DNA of 64,000 nucleotides from JBBDRJ01 sp963766295 (GTDB taxonomy: Bacteria; Actinomycetota; JAICYB01): contig CAVXYW010000002.1 in the NCBI GenBank assembly GCA_963766295.1, positions 186,001 to 250,000 of the forward strand, read 5' to 3'. Shown piece by piece: positions 8,553 through 16,604 of this stretch (the stretch's first letter is position 1; each line of letters opens with the position of its first letter). A program made the translations under genes and the position numbers. The notes below the pieces were generated by a model. The model worked only from the letters and a program-made list of their open reading frames with translations. It was not told the origin of the DNA and ran no database searches.

Positions 8553-9950
8553 GTGGCCGAGGCCGGAAGCTACGACGTCGTCGTGCTTGGTGGTGGTCCG
8601 GCCGGCTATGCCTTCGCGTTCCGCGCCGCTCTTCTGAACCAAAAGGTCGCCCTTGTCGAACGGGACAAGGTGGGCGGAACATGCCTGCATCGCGGTTGCA
8701 TCCCCACCAAGGCCCTCCTGCACGCCGCCGACGCGATGGATGCCATAAAGGATGCGTCCTTAGTTGGAATCACCGTCGGCGAACCGACTTTCGACTGGGC
8801 CGAAGTGCAGAAGTCGAAGTCTGAGCCGATCAAGAAGCTTTACGCGGGACTTCAAAGTGTGGTGAAAGCGCGAAAGGTCGACCTGATCGAAGGCAACGGC
8901 ACGCTCGGCGGACGCGGGACGATCGTGGTCGATACGAAACAGGGAGCCAAGGAGGTGTCGGCCCCCAACGTGGTGCTGGCACCCGGTTCCTTCGCTCGTT
9001 CGATACCGGGACTGGATCCCGACGGCGAGAGGATCATCACCTCGGACGAAGCATTGGTTTCCGACCGTTTCCCGCAGCGCATCGCGATCATCGGCGCGGG
9101 TGCGGTGGGCGTCGAGTTCGCGTCCATCTATCGATCGTTCGGCTCTGAGGTCACCGTCATCGAAGCTCTCGATCGCTTGATCCCGATGGAGGACGCCGAT
9201 CTGTCCAAAGAGCTCGCCGCCAACTACAAGAGGCGCGGCATCACGACGCACGTCGCGGCGAAGGTCGAGGACGTCGACAAGTCGAACGACGGTGTGAAAC
9301 TCACCGTGGCCAAGGGCAACAAGACCGAGATGATCGACGTCGACGTCGTGCTGGTTGCCGTCGGGCGCGGTCCGGCAACCGACGGTCTAGACCTTGAGAA
9401 GTGGAACGTTGTCTCGGATCGCGGGTTCATCGTCATCGACGGCGACAACAAAGCTGCGGACGGAGTCTGGGCGATCGGCGATGCCACGGCGGGGACACCG
9501 CAACTCGCTCACGTCGCTTTCGGTATGGGATTCGCAACGGCCGAGCGGATCGCCGGCGGCTCGCCCGTCCCGGTCGACTTCGAACGCGGCGTTCCGCGCG
9601 CGATCTACTGCGTCCCCGAAGTGGCTGCAGTCGGACTCACCGAGGCGCAAGCCAAGGAGCAGGGATACGACGTCCAAGTGACGAAGCATGCGTTCGCGGG
9701 TATCGCCAAGGCACAGATGATGCACAGGGCCCGGGGTTTCTCGAAGCTGGTCACGGAAAAAGGCGGATCGATCCTTGGGATGCACATGATCGGCCCCGGA
9801 GTTACAGAGCTTCTTGGTGAAGCGCTACTGACCGTCGGGTGGGAAGCAAGACCGGCAGAGGTAGCTGCGTTCGTGCACCCGCACCCAACGCTTTCGGAAG
9901 TCATCGGTGAAGCTGCACTCGAAGCAATCGGACGACCGCTACACGGTTAA
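8553..9950 (+). CDS. lpdA: Dihydrolipoamide dehydrogenase (E3)
   Basis: A 465-residue FAD flavoprotein that reoxidises dihydrolipoyl groups of 2-oxoacid dehydrogenase complexes with NAD. The FAD motif is GGGPAG (residues 13-18), the redox disulfide is GGTCLHRGC (Cys44/Cys49), the NAD motif is GAGAVGVEF, and the C-terminal catalytic pair is in HPHPTLSE (His444/Glu449). The GTG start at 8553 has a strong ribosome site (AAAGGAGG) 4 bases upstream. It is followed after 16 bases by the E2 gene, then lipB and lipA, so the complex and its cofactor machinery form one operon. Mercuric reductase or glutathione reductase are excluded by context and the HPHP ending. Confidence 0.95.
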   Translation: MAEAGSYDVVVLGGGPAGYAFAFRAALLNQKVALVERDKVGGTCLHRGCIPTKALLHAADAMDAIKDASLVGITVGEPTFDWAEVQKSKSEPIKKLYAGLQSVVKARKVDLIEGNGTLGGRGTIVVDTKQGAKEVSAPNVVLAPGSFARSIPGLDPDGERIITSDEALVSDRFPQRIAIIGAGAVGVEFASIYRSFGSEVTVIEALDRLIPMEDADLSKELAANYKRRGITTHVAAKVEDVDKSNDGVKLTVAKGNKTEMIDVDVVLVAVGRGPATDGLDLEKWNVVSDRGFIVIDGDNKAADGVWAIGDATAGTPQLAHVAFGMGFATAERIAGGSPVPVDFERGVPRAIYCVPEVAAVGLTEAQAKEQGYDVQVTKHAFAGIAKAQMMHRARGFSKLVTEKGGSILGMHMIGPGVTELLGEALLTVGWEARPAEVAAFVHPHPTLSEVIGEAALEAIGRPLHG

Positions 9951-9966
9951 TCGGGGAGGGTTCGCG

Positions 9967-11406
9967 TTGGCCACGAAGGTCGAGATGCCGCAGATGGGCG
10001 AATCCGTTGTCGAGGGAACGATCCTCACGTGGCTAAAGAAGGAAGGCGACACCGTTGAGGTGGACGAGCCGCTGGTCGAGGTCTCGACGGACAAGGTCGA
10101 CACAGAGATTCCCTCGCCCGTCGCCGGCACGCTCGTGAAGGTTCTCGTCGAAGAGGGCGACACCGTCGAAGTCGGCGCCGCGATCGCCGAGATCGACGAA
10201 TCCGGGTCGGGAGCCGAACCGAAGGCCGAAGCAAAGGAAGAACCCGAGGCGGAGGCAAAGGAAGAAGCACACAAGGAATCGAAGGAAGAGGAACCAAAAG
10301 CAGAAGCTAAAGAAGAAGAACCCAAGGAAGAGGCCGATCCTGAGAAGAAAGAGCCCAAGGACGAAGAGCCCAAAGAAAAGAAGGACGAAGAACCGCCACC
10401 CGCCGAGGCTGCGGAAGACGCGCCCGCGCCCAAGACAACACCAAGACCCTCACCTCTGGAGTCACGTCCTGCTGCCACTGCGGCTCCCGCGACGGCTGCC
10501 GCTTCGTCCCAAGTCGTTTCGCCTTTGGTCCGTCGTTTGGCGCGCGAACACAACATCGACGTTGGGCAGCTCCGAGGTACCGGAGCCGGCGGACGCGTCA
10601 CGCGTGACGACGTCCAGGCCTTCATAGAGCGCGGCCCGGCCGCACCGACCGATGGCCAAGCCGCGGCTCGGGTTGCGCCGCCTCCGACGCGCGAAGCGTC
10701 GGGGGAACGAACATCAGTCGAACCTCTGACGCACATCCGCAAGCGGATCGCCGAACACATGACGGCATCGTTGGCGACATCTGCGCGCGCGTGGAACGCG
10801 ATCGAAGTCGACATGGAGAACGTCGAACGCGTTCGTTCCGTCGCGCGCGATGAGTTCAAGGCACGGGAAGGCTTCTCGTTGACCTACCTTCCCTTCATCT
10901 GCCGTGCCGTGTGCGACGCTTTGCACGCAGTGCCCGTCGCCAATGCGAGCATCTCGGACGACCTGACCGAAGCGACGTATCACAACTACGTGAACCTAGG
11001 CATCGCCGTGGCGACCGATTACGGACTTATCGTCCCTGTCATCAAGGGAGCCGAGGCCCTGAACGTCGTGGGACTTGCGCGAGCGATACGTGACCTCGGT
11101 GAAAGAGCGCGTGACAAGAAGCTCAATCCGGACGACGTCGGCGGTTCGACGTTCTCGATCACCAATCCGGGGCCGTTCGGTTCCTACCTTTCGGTACCCG
11201 TGATCAACCAGCCGAACGTCGCGATCCTCGGCACCGAGGTGGTCGAAAAGCGCGTAGCCGTGATCGACGACATGATCGCGATACGTCATCGCACGTTCTT
11301 GTCGATGTCGTGGGACCACCGGTTATTGGACGGCGCCGATGCCATGCGGTTCCTTCAGCGCCTAAAGGAGAACCTGGAGACGTGGGACTTCAGCCGCGAG
11401 ATCTAG
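9967..11406 (+). CDS. Dihydrolipoamide acyltransferase (2-oxoacid dehydrogenase E2)
   Basis: A 479-residue E2 core protein. Residues 1-76 are a lipoyl domain with the modified lysine in STDKVD (Lys43). A long, very Lys/Glu/Ala-rich linker (about 80-160) follows, then a peripheral-subunit-binding domain (VSPLVRRLAREHNIDVGQLR, then GTGAGGRV). The catalytic domain ends in SWDHRLLDG (His451, Asp455). The TTG start at 9967 follows GGGGAGGG and begins exactly at the lipoyl domain. Acyl specificity (succinyl, acetyl or branched-chain) cannot be settled by eye. The E3 gene is directly upstream and lipB/lipA follow; no E1 gene lies in the window. The repetitive linker acts as a swinging arm. Confidence 0.93.
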   Translation: MATKVEMPQMGESVVEGTILTWLKKEGDTVEVDEPLVEVSTDKVDTEIPSPVAGTLVKVLVEEGDTVEVGAAIAEIDESGSGAEPKAEAKEEPEAEAKEEAHKESKEEEPKAEAKEEEPKEEADPEKKEPKDEEPKEKKDEEPPPAEAAEDAPAPKTTPRPSPLESRPAATAAPATAAASSQVVSPLVRRLAREHNIDVGQLRGTGAGGRVTRDDVQAFIERGPAAPTDGQAAARVAPPPTREASGERTSVEPLTHIRKRIAEHMTASLATSARAWNAIEVDMENVERVRSVARDEFKAREGFSLTYLPFICRAVCDALHAVPVANASISDDLTEATYHNYVNLGIAVATDYGLIVPVIKGAEALNVVGLARAIRDLGERARDKKLNPDDVGGSTFSITNPGPFGSYLSVPVINQPNVAILGTEVVEKRVAVIDDMIAIRHRTFLSMSWDHRLLDGADAMRFLQRLKENLETWDFSREI

Positions 11407-12050
11407 TCATCTCCAAACCGGGGCTCGTCGCCTACCAGGACGCCCTGCAACTTCAGACCGAGTTGCACGAGCAGCGTTCGAACTCAAGCGTCGCCGATAC
11501 CCTCGTCCTGCTCGAGCACCCACACGTATTCACCATCGGCCGCCGGGGGAGCCGAGCAGAGGTTCTCTGGGACGACGATGTTCTGACCGCGCGTTCCGTT
11601 GAGGTTGTCGACGCCGATCGAGGCGGACAAGTCACCTATCACGGTCCGGGACAGATCGTCGGATATCCCATCGTCGATCTCGGCCTGGGTGCCGACCTCG
11701 TTGCCTACGTGCGGAAGCTCGAAGACGTTTTGATCCGGACGCTCGCGCGATTCGGTCTGGCCGGCGATAGAGACGAAGGCAACACCGGCGTCTGGATCGG
11801 CGAGTCGAAGGTCGCCGCGATCGGAGTTCGCGTCACACGCGGCGTAACCAAGCACGGTTTTGCTCTCAACGTTTGTCCGGACCTGAGTTACTTCGCCGGC
11901 ATAATCCCGTGCGGTATCACCGACAAAGGCGTGACGTCGATGGCGTTGCAACTCGGCTCCCAGCCGTCGATCCACGACGTCTACGAGGCGCTCGAGCAAG
12001 AGTTCGTCAGTGTTTTCGGCTACACGAAGGTGCTGGAGCCGGTCGCGTGA
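11382..12050 (+). CDS. lipB: Octanoyl-[ACP]:protein N-octanoyltransferase
   Basis: A 222-residue enzyme that moves octanoate from acyl carrier protein to lipoyl-domain lysines, the first step of lipoate synthesis. The signature RGGQVTYHGPGQIVGYP is intact, with the catalytic Cys177 (IIPCGITDKG) and Lys143 (SKVAAIGV). The GTG start at 11382 is preceded by AAGGAG and lies inside the 3' end of the E2 gene (25-base overlap). Upstream sequence in the same frame has no LipB similarity. It overlaps lipA by GTGA. Its substrate, the E2 lipoyl domain, is encoded immediately upstream. Confidence 0.94.
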   Translation: MGLQPRDLVISKPGLVAYQDALQLQTELHEQRSNSSVADTLVLLEHPHVFTIGRRGSRAEVLWDDDVLTARSVEVVDADRGGQVTYHGPGQIVGYPIVDLGLGADLVAYVRKLEDVLIRTLARFGLAGDRDEGNTGVWIGESKVAAIGVRVTRGVTKHGFALNVCPDLSYFAGIIPCGITDKGVTSMALQLGSQPSIHDVYEALEQEFVSVFGYTKVLEPVA

Positions 12051-13033
12051 GGCGCCTTCCCGTCGAAACAACGGAGCAAGTAACGGGCGGCGGGATGGGT
12101 TGCGCCTCCGGTGCCGGCCGTCTTTCCGGCACACGCGCGCGTCTTCGCGACGGTCGCGCCAAGGGCCCCCAGCCCAAGCCGCCGTGGCTGAAGGTGAAGG
12201 TCCGCTACGGCGAGAACTTCCTCGAGCTACGCCGGCTCATGCGCGAGCACGGCTTGCACACCGTGTGCGAAGAGTCCGGTCCCTGCCCGAACATCTACGA
12301 GTGCTGGGAGCAGCGCACCGCCACCTTTTTGATCCTCGGCAACGTTTGCACCCGGCGTTGCACGTTCTGCGACGTGATAACCGGCAAGCCACCCGAACTC
12401 GATGTCGATGAACCCGAGCGAGTGGCCAAGGCCGTCGCTGCCGTCGGGCTCGAATACGCCGTTGTTACCGGTGTAGCGCGCGACGACATCAGATCAGACG
12501 GCGGAGCTTCGATCTGGGCCGAGACCATACGCGCGATCCGTCACCACAACCCGGCTTGCGGTGTTGAGGTGCTTACACCGGACTTCCGCGCGATGCACCA
12601 CGCGATCCAGACGGTGGTGGCCGCCGAACCCGACGTCTTTGCGCATAACCTCGAGACCGTTCGCCGTCTGCACGGCGCTGTGCGCAAAGGTTTCTCTTAC
12701 GACCGCTCGCTCGAGGTGTTGCGTCTCGCTAAGCGTTTCCGTGCGGAGCAGGTGACCAAAGCCGGCGTCATCCTCGGAATGGGCGAGACCAGCGACGAAG
12801 TTCGCGAAGCGCTTGGAGACCTTCGCGCGGCCGAGGTGGACCTCGTAACGATGGGTCAGTATCTGTCGCCGTCGCGTTCGCACCCGGTGGTCGATCGCTA
12901 CGTCCATCCCGACGAATTCGAATCCCTCGGCGAGTACGCGCGTTCCCTGGGTTTTAGTCACGTTACGTCGGGACCGCTGGTTCGGTCTTCGTATCATGCG
13001 AAGGACCAGCAAGCGGCCGGTTGCGCCGGCTGA
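12047..13033 (+). CDS. lipA: Lipoyl synthase (radical SAM)
   Basis: A 328-residue enzyme that inserts two sulfurs into protein-bound octanoyl groups. The radical SAM cluster CTRRCTFC (Cys101, Cys105, Cys108; CX3CX2C) is present. The auxiliary 4Fe-4S site is CEESGPCPNIYEC (Cys74, Cys80, Cys86), a CX5CX5C spacing; the classical LipA spacing is CX4CX5C, so one residue is extra. The serine ligand region near the C-terminus (VTSGPLVRSSY) is present. The GTG at 12047 gives a GTGA overlap with lipB; an ATG at 12095 after a G-rich stretch would give 312 residues and is also plausible. It is the downstream partner of lipB in the same operon. Confidence 0.94.
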   Translation: MRRLPVETTEQVTGGGMGCASGAGRLSGTRARLRDGRAKGPQPKPPWLKVKVRYGENFLELRRLMREHGLHTVCEESGPCPNIYECWEQRTATFLILGNVCTRRCTFCDVITGKPPELDVDEPERVAKAVAAVGLEYAVVTGVARDDIRSDGGASIWAETIRAIRHHNPACGVEVLTPDFRAMHHAIQTVVAAEPDVFAHNLETVRRLHGAVRKGFSYDRSLEVLRLAKRFRAEQVTKAGVILGMGETSDEVREALGDLRAAEVDLVTMGQYLSPSRSHPVVDRYVHPDEFESLGEYARSLGFSHVTSGPLVRSSYHAKDQQAAGCAG

Positions 13034-13057
13034 AGAATTAGCGGCCACGGGAGAGGG

Positions 13058-13684
13058 ATGAAGCGCGTCTTCTTCATAGGTGTCATTGCGATGACTGCGA
13101 TCGCTGCCGGATGCGGCTCGGAGGAAGGGACGACGACCCCAACACCGGTCGTGCTCACAACTGCCTTGCCAACTCCTACGGCGAGTCCATCGCTCGCAGG
13201 CAGCCCTTCACCCGGCGCAACCTTGCTATCCGGATCGCCGGCGTCCCGCGAGTCGAGGACCGTCAGTTGCGAGAGAGAGCCGAACTTCTGCTCGAAGGGC
13301 GCGATGATGCGGGTCTCGGACGGGAAGCTTGCTTCTGCTCCTCAGGAGTCGGTTTCGAGCGGCGGTTCGTCGATCTTAAAGATCACGATGACCTCCAAAG
13401 CCATCGCGCCGAGCGGTGACGAAGCGGTTCTGGGTCGCGACATCAACAAGATCCATGTCGAAGTCACCGTCGAAAACGACACAGACCGCACATACGTGTT
13501 CGCGAAGCGCGACGTGTCGTTGCGCGTGGAACGCAACGGTTCGAGGTATGAGGAACTGAGCACCACCGGGGAGGGGTTCGACATGACGCCGGGCTCGAAG
13601 ATGTTCGCGAAGTTCGACGTGCCGATAAACGACGACGGCCCGTTCCGTTGGGCTGCGCGCACCTGGTTTTCTCCCAAGCCTTAG
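13058..13684 (+). CDS. Putative lipoprotein with DUF4352-like domain
   Basis: A 208-residue exported protein. Residues 1-19 form a lipoprotein signal with the lipobox AAGC, followed by a Thr/Pro/Ser-rich spacer (about 23-62) typical of surface lipoproteins. The C-terminal half alternates beta-strand-like segments (ILKITMTSKAI, KIHVEVTVENDTDRTYVF, SLRVERNGSRYEE), resembling DUF4352/immunoglobulin-like extracellular domains. No catalytic motif is visible. It lies 24 bases after lipA with GAGAGGG before the ATG, so it may be transcribed with the lipoate genes, though a functional link is doubtful. The exact fold assignment is inference. Confidence 0.7.
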   Translation: MKRVFFIGVIAMTAIAAGCGSEEGTTTPTPVVLTTALPTPTASPSLAGSPSPGATLLSGSPASRESRTVSCEREPNFCSKGAMMRVSDGKLASAPQESVSSGGSSILKITMTSKAIAPSGDEAVLGRDINKIHVEVTVENDTDRTYVFAKRDVSLRVERNGSRYEELSTTGEGFDMTPGSKMFAKFDVPINDDGPFRWAARTWFSPKP

Positions 13685-13688
13685 CTCC

Positions 13689-13717
13689 AAAAAAAGACGG
13701 CCCCCGAAGGGGCCGTC
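13689..13717 (-). terminator. Rho-independent terminator for the HbhA-like gene
   Basis: A perfect 9-base-pair GC-rich stem (13696-13704 with 13709-13717, loop CGAA) is followed on the reverse strand by seven consecutive T residues (13695-13689). It begins 24 bases beyond the stop of the reverse-strand gene at 13742. In the forward direction the hairpin lacks a T-tract, so termination of the lipoprotein transcript there would be weaker. Confidence 0.88.
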
Positions 13718-13741
13718 CGGCAGAGCTGGCAGCCTGGTCGC

Positions 13742-14041
13742 TTAGGCAGATACCTTGCGCGCCGGCTTGGGGGAGCCGATGAACTTGCCAGTGATCGGCT
13801 CAAGCGCTGCGAGGAGCTTCTTGGTGTAGGCCTTCTGCGAGCCGACGAGCTGCTCGGCGAGACCGAAGTTCGCGTCGACGACCTCTTCGGGGGTCGGGAC
13901 GTCCAGCTTCACCTCGGGGAGGATATCGCCGACGGTCTTGGCGACCGACGTGACGATGTCCACCGAAAGGTCCTGCAAGGGCTTGACGAGGGATTCGACC
14001 TGGTCGCCGACATCCTTCGCGATCTGCGCGTAACCGGCCAT
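13742..14041 (-). CDS. HbhA-like / phasin-like small helical protein
   Basis: A 99-residue protein that looks wholly helical and amphipathic (KDVGDQVESLVKPLQDLSVD, then VDANFGLAEQLVGSQKAYTK) and ends in a short basic tail (KPARKVSA). It resembles the family around mycobacterial HbhA, where a much longer lysine-rich tail binds heparan sulfate, and also phasins of storage granules. The upstream XRE gene is the same neighbour seen in mycobacteria (Rv0474 next to hbhA), which supports the assignment. It has a strong ribosome site (AAAGGAG), a consensus-like promoter (14084-14113) and its own terminator, so high expression is likely. The tail is too short to assume adhesin function; a lipid-inclusion or membrane-surface role is equally possible. 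Confidence 0.65.
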   Translation of the reverse strand: MAGYAQIAKDVGDQVESLVKPLQDLSVDIVTSVAKTVGDILPEVKLDVPTPEEVVDANFGLAEQLVGSQKAYTKKLLAALEPITGKFIGSPKPARKVSA

Positions 14042-14083
14042 GTCATCTCCTTTGTTGGGGAGCCGGATAATGCTGACCTGCTA

Positions 14084-14113
14084 AATATACCAAGCAGACG
14101 CTAGGTCTGTCAA
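14084..14113 (-). promoter_or_regulatory. Consensus-like sigma-70 promoter for the HbhA-like gene
   Basis: Read on the reverse strand: TTGACA (14113-14108), an 18-base spacer, then TATATT (14089-14084), about 45 bases before the start at 14041. The -35 box is a perfect match. The motif GCTTGG abuts the -10 box (14095-14090) and also occurs in the promoter of the adjacent XRE gene. The -35 overlaps the XRE stop codon. Confidence 0.7.
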
Positions 14114-14484
14114 GCCCCAGTTTGGGAGGCGGCAGCATCGTCGGCTCCCAAGAAGCCCCGGTAGACGCGCAGCAGGGTCTCTTTCTGCTCTGTCGTCATG
14201 TGGTCGTCCAGCCGGATCGCGTCCTCGACCAGCGTGTGCTCGGGCACCTCGGAGGGGTCCAGTAGGCCGGCCTGCGTGTAAAGGACCTCGCGGGAGATCC
14301 CCAGGGCGCCGCCGATGGCACGGAGGATGTCTGCCGAGGGCTTGTACAGGCCCCGCTCGATCTGGCTTAGGTAGGGGTTGGAGACCTTGGCCTTGTCCGC
14401 GAGCTGGCGCAGCGAGAGCTCGGCCAGCTGGCGCTGGGATTTGATGAAGTCGCCGAGCTTGCGGAGCTGGTCCTCAGGGGACAT
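14110..14484 (-). CDS. XRE-family HTH transcriptional regulator
   Basis: A 124-residue regulator. Residues 10-65 form a Cro/CI-type helix-turn-helix (LSLRQLADKAKVSNPYLSQI, then ERGLYKPS), and a short helical C-terminal part (TTEQKETLLRVYRGFL) probably mediates dimerisation. It is located between acs and the HbhA-like gene, both on the same strand, matching the mycobacterial Rv0474-hbhA arrangement. The ATG at 14484 lies about 6 bases after a TAGACT -10 element, so the mRNA may be leaderless. An inverted repeat (GCTTGG, four bases, CCAAGC) lies in its promoter and a half-site sits in the downstream promoter, suggesting control of both genes. That control is inference. Confidence 0.88.
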   Translation of the reverse strand: MSPEDQLRKLGDFIKSQRQLAELSLRQLADKAKVSNPYLSQIERGLYKPSADILRAIGGALGISREVLYTQAGLLDPSEVPEHTLVEDAIRLDDHMTTEQKETLLRVYRGFLGADDAAASQTGA

Positions 14485-14490
14485 TCCGTG

Positions 14491-14520
14491 AGTCTAGCAG
14501 GCGCTTGGGAAACCAAGCAA
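14491..14520 (-). promoter_or_regulatory. XRE gene promoter with perfect inverted-repeat operator candidate
   Basis: On the reverse strand: TTGCTT (14520-14515), an 18-base spacer, then TAGACT (14496-14491), placing the start point at or next to the ATG at 14484. A perfect 6-base inverted repeat, GCTTGG at 14503-14508 and CCAAGC at 14513-14518 with a 4-base centre, overlaps the -35 and spacer. This is a natural autoregulatory operator position. The same GCTTGG half-site adjoins the -10 box of the next gene. Confidence 0.6.
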
Positions 14521-14529
14521 CCCCCCTGA

Positions 14530-16497
14530 TCAGTCTTCTTCGGCTCCGGAGTGGGAGGCGGCCTTGTCGCGGATCTCCTCGACCACGTTCTCGTTGGCCA
14601 GGGTCGTAACGTCACCGAGAGGCCGTCCCTCGGCCACGTCGCGCAGCAACCGGCGCATGATCTTGCCCGACCGGGTCTTGGGCAGATCGTCGGTGAAGAT
14701 GATCATCGCCGGACGGGCGATCTTCCCGATCTTCTTCGAGACGTGTTCGCGAAGTTCTTGCAGAAGCGACTCTGCGCCTTCGACTCCCGACTTCAGTGTG
14801 ACGAAGGCGACGATGTTCTCGGCCTTGTCTTCACCGACGCGCCCGACCACCGCGGACTCTGCGACCGTTTCATGGTCCACGAGCGCCGATTCCACCTCGT
14901 AGGTCGAGATGCGGTGCCCGGCAACGTTCATTACGTCGTCGACACGTCCGAGGAACCAGAAGTAACCGTCCTCGTCGCGTTTGCATCCGTCGCCGGGGAA
15001 GTACATCCCCTCGAATTTCGACCAGTACGTCTCCTTGTACCTCTCGTCGTCGCCCCATATCGTGCGCAGCATCGCCGGCCACGGACGCTTGAGCACGATG
15101 TAACCCGCTCCACCCAGCGGCACGGATTGGCCTTTGTCGTTGACGACGTCGGCGGAGACTCCGGGGAAGGGATGAGTCGCCGAGCCCGGCTTGAGAGTTG
15201 TGATTCCGGGAAGTGGGGTGATCATGATCATCCCCGTTTCCGTCTGCCACCATGTGTCGACGATCGGGCACCGTCCCCCACCGATGTAGGTGTGGTACCA
15301 GACCCAAGCTTCGGGATTTATCGGCTCACCGACGGTTCCCAGCAGGCGAAGCGAAGAAAGGTCGTGCGCTTCAGGGAACTGCGTTCCCCATTTCATGAAT
15401 GCCCGGATCGCCGTCGGCGCCGTGTACAGGATCGTCGCCTTGTATTTCTCGGCGATGGCCCAAAGGCGATCCTTCTCGGGCCAGTCAGGTGCACCCTCGT
15501 AAAGGATCGATGTCGCACCGTTGCACAAGGGTCCATAGACGATGTAGCTGTGGCCGGTAACCCAGCCGACGTCGGCCGCGCACCAGTAGACGTCGTCGTT
15601 GCGTTTGAGATCGAAGATCAGATGGTGAGTCGTTGAAACTCCAACGAGGTAGCCGCCGGTGGTGTGAAGGATCCCTTTCGGCTTGGCGGTCGTGCCGGAC
15701 GTGTACAGCAGATACAAGGGGTGTTCGGCGTCCAGCTCTTCCGGAGGGCAGTCAGTCGATTGGCCGAAAACGATGTCGTGGTACCAAACGTCGCGTCCTT
15801 CAGTCCATGAGACCTCTTGTTCGGTACGGCGTAGGACCAAAGACTTCTCGATGGTCGGTGTGTCTTTCAGAGCTTCGTCGCAGTTTTCTTTGAGCGGCAC
15901 GATTTGACCGCGGCGCCAGCCGCCGTCGGCCGTTACGAGAACCTTGGCCCCCGCGTCGTTGATGCGTCCGGAAAGAGAGTCGGCCGAGAAGCCGGCGAAC
16001 ACGACGGTGTGCGGAGCGCCGATTCGTGCGCATGCGAGCATCACGGCCGGCAATTCAGGGACCATCGGCAGGTAGATCGCTACTCGGTCGCCTTTGCCGA
16101 CGCCGAGCTCCTTCAGGGCATTTGCGACGCGGCACGTTTCGTCCAGCAGCCATTGATAAGTGACCGTCTTCGTGTCACCCGGCTCGCCCTCCCAGTGATA
16201 GGCGACCTTGTCACCGAAGCCGGCGTCGACGTGCCGGTCGAGGCAGTTGTAGGAGATGTTCAGGGTGCCGCCCACGAACCACTTGGCGAATGGCGCATTC
16301 CATTCGAGGACGGTGTCCCACTTCTTGAACCAACTGACGTGAGATTCGGCCTGCTCGGCCCAGAACGCCTCGAAGTCGCGCTCGGCCTCTTCGTATATGT
16401 CGGACGAAGACACAACGGCGCTGCGCCGGAAGTCTTCTCCGGGCTCGAAGGTGCGGAGCTCTTCGAGAAGGTTTTCGATATCGCGTTGTTCGGTCAC
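14530..16497 (-). CDS. acsA: Acetyl-CoA synthetase (AMP-forming)
   Basis: This 655-residue cytosolic enzyme activates acetate to acetyl-CoA through acetyl-AMP. The AMP-binding P-loop YTSGTTAKPKGILHTTGGY is present, along with the acetate-pocket and ATP motifs (TWWQTETGMIM, YFPGDG, FLGRVDDVMNVAGHRI). The C-terminal catalytic lysine motif PKTRSGKIMRR, the usual site of regulatory acetylation, is also there. Length and architecture match Acs. The GTG start at 16497 is preceded by GGAGGGG. It diverges from a PadR operon across about 105 bases containing three phased repeats, so PadR may also affect acs. The XRE/HbhA-like pair follows on the same strand. Confidence 0.96.
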   Translation of the reverse strand: MTEQRDIENLLEELRTFEPGEDFRRSAVVSSSDIYEEAERDFEAFWAEQAESHVSWFKKWDTVLEWNAPFAKWFVGGTLNISYNCLDRHVDAGFGDKVAYHWEGEPGDTKTVTYQWLLDETCRVANALKELGVGKGDRVAIYLPMVPELPAVMLACARIGAPHTVVFAGFSADSLSGRINDAGAKVLVTADGGWRRGQIVPLKENCDEALKDTPTIEKSLVLRRTEQEVSWTEGRDVWYHDIVFGQSTDCPPEELDAEHPLYLLYTSGTTAKPKGILHTTGGYLVGVSTTHHLIFDLKRNDDVYWCAADVGWVTGHSYIVYGPLCNGATSILYEGAPDWPEKDRLWAIAEKYKATILYTAPTAIRAFMKWGTQFPEAHDLSSLRLLGTVGEPINPEAWVWYHTYIGGGRCPIVDTWWQTETGMIMITPLPGITTLKPGSATHPFPGVSADVVNDKGQSVPLGGAGYIVLKRPWPAMLRTIWGDDERYKETYWSKFEGMYFPGDGCKRDEDGYFWFLGRVDDVMNVAGHRISTYEVESALVDHETVAESAVVGRVGEDKAENIVAFVTLKSGVEGAESLLQELREHVSKKIGKIARPAMIIFTDDLPKTRSGKIMRRLLRDVAEGRPLGDVTTLANENVVEEIRDKAASHSGAEED

Positions 16498-16537
16498 GCA
16501 TCCCCTCCGAGTCGAGAGCGGAAGTAAGGCTAGGGGG

Positions 16538-16583
16538 TTGACTTTCGTAGGTCTCTCGATATAGTCTCGTAAGAGATTCGTAA
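16538..16583 (+). promoter_or_regulatory. PadR-operon promoter with three 11-base-phased repeats
   Basis: A forward promoter reads TTGACT (16538-16543), a 16-base spacer and TATAGT (16560-16565). Three similar octamers begin exactly 11 bases apart, at 16554 (TCTCGATA), 16565 (TCTCGTAA) and 16576 (ATTCGTAA), covering the -10 box and the start point. One-turn phasing on the same DNA face is what a dimeric repressor array would use, and PadR proteins usually repress their own operons. The site also lies upstream of divergent acs. Confidence 0.6.
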
Positions 16584-16604
16584 GTCACTAATGAAAGCCG
16601 GTTG

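Noticed and set aside
9939..10859. A Ser-rich 306-residue reverse-strand frame opposite the E2 linker
   Set aside because: It is the complement of the Lys/Glu-rich linker codons and has no independent coding features.
13689..13717. Forward-strand terminator of the lipoate operon
   Set aside because: The hairpin is real, but the T-tract is only on the reverse-strand side, so it is assigned to the HbhA-like gene.
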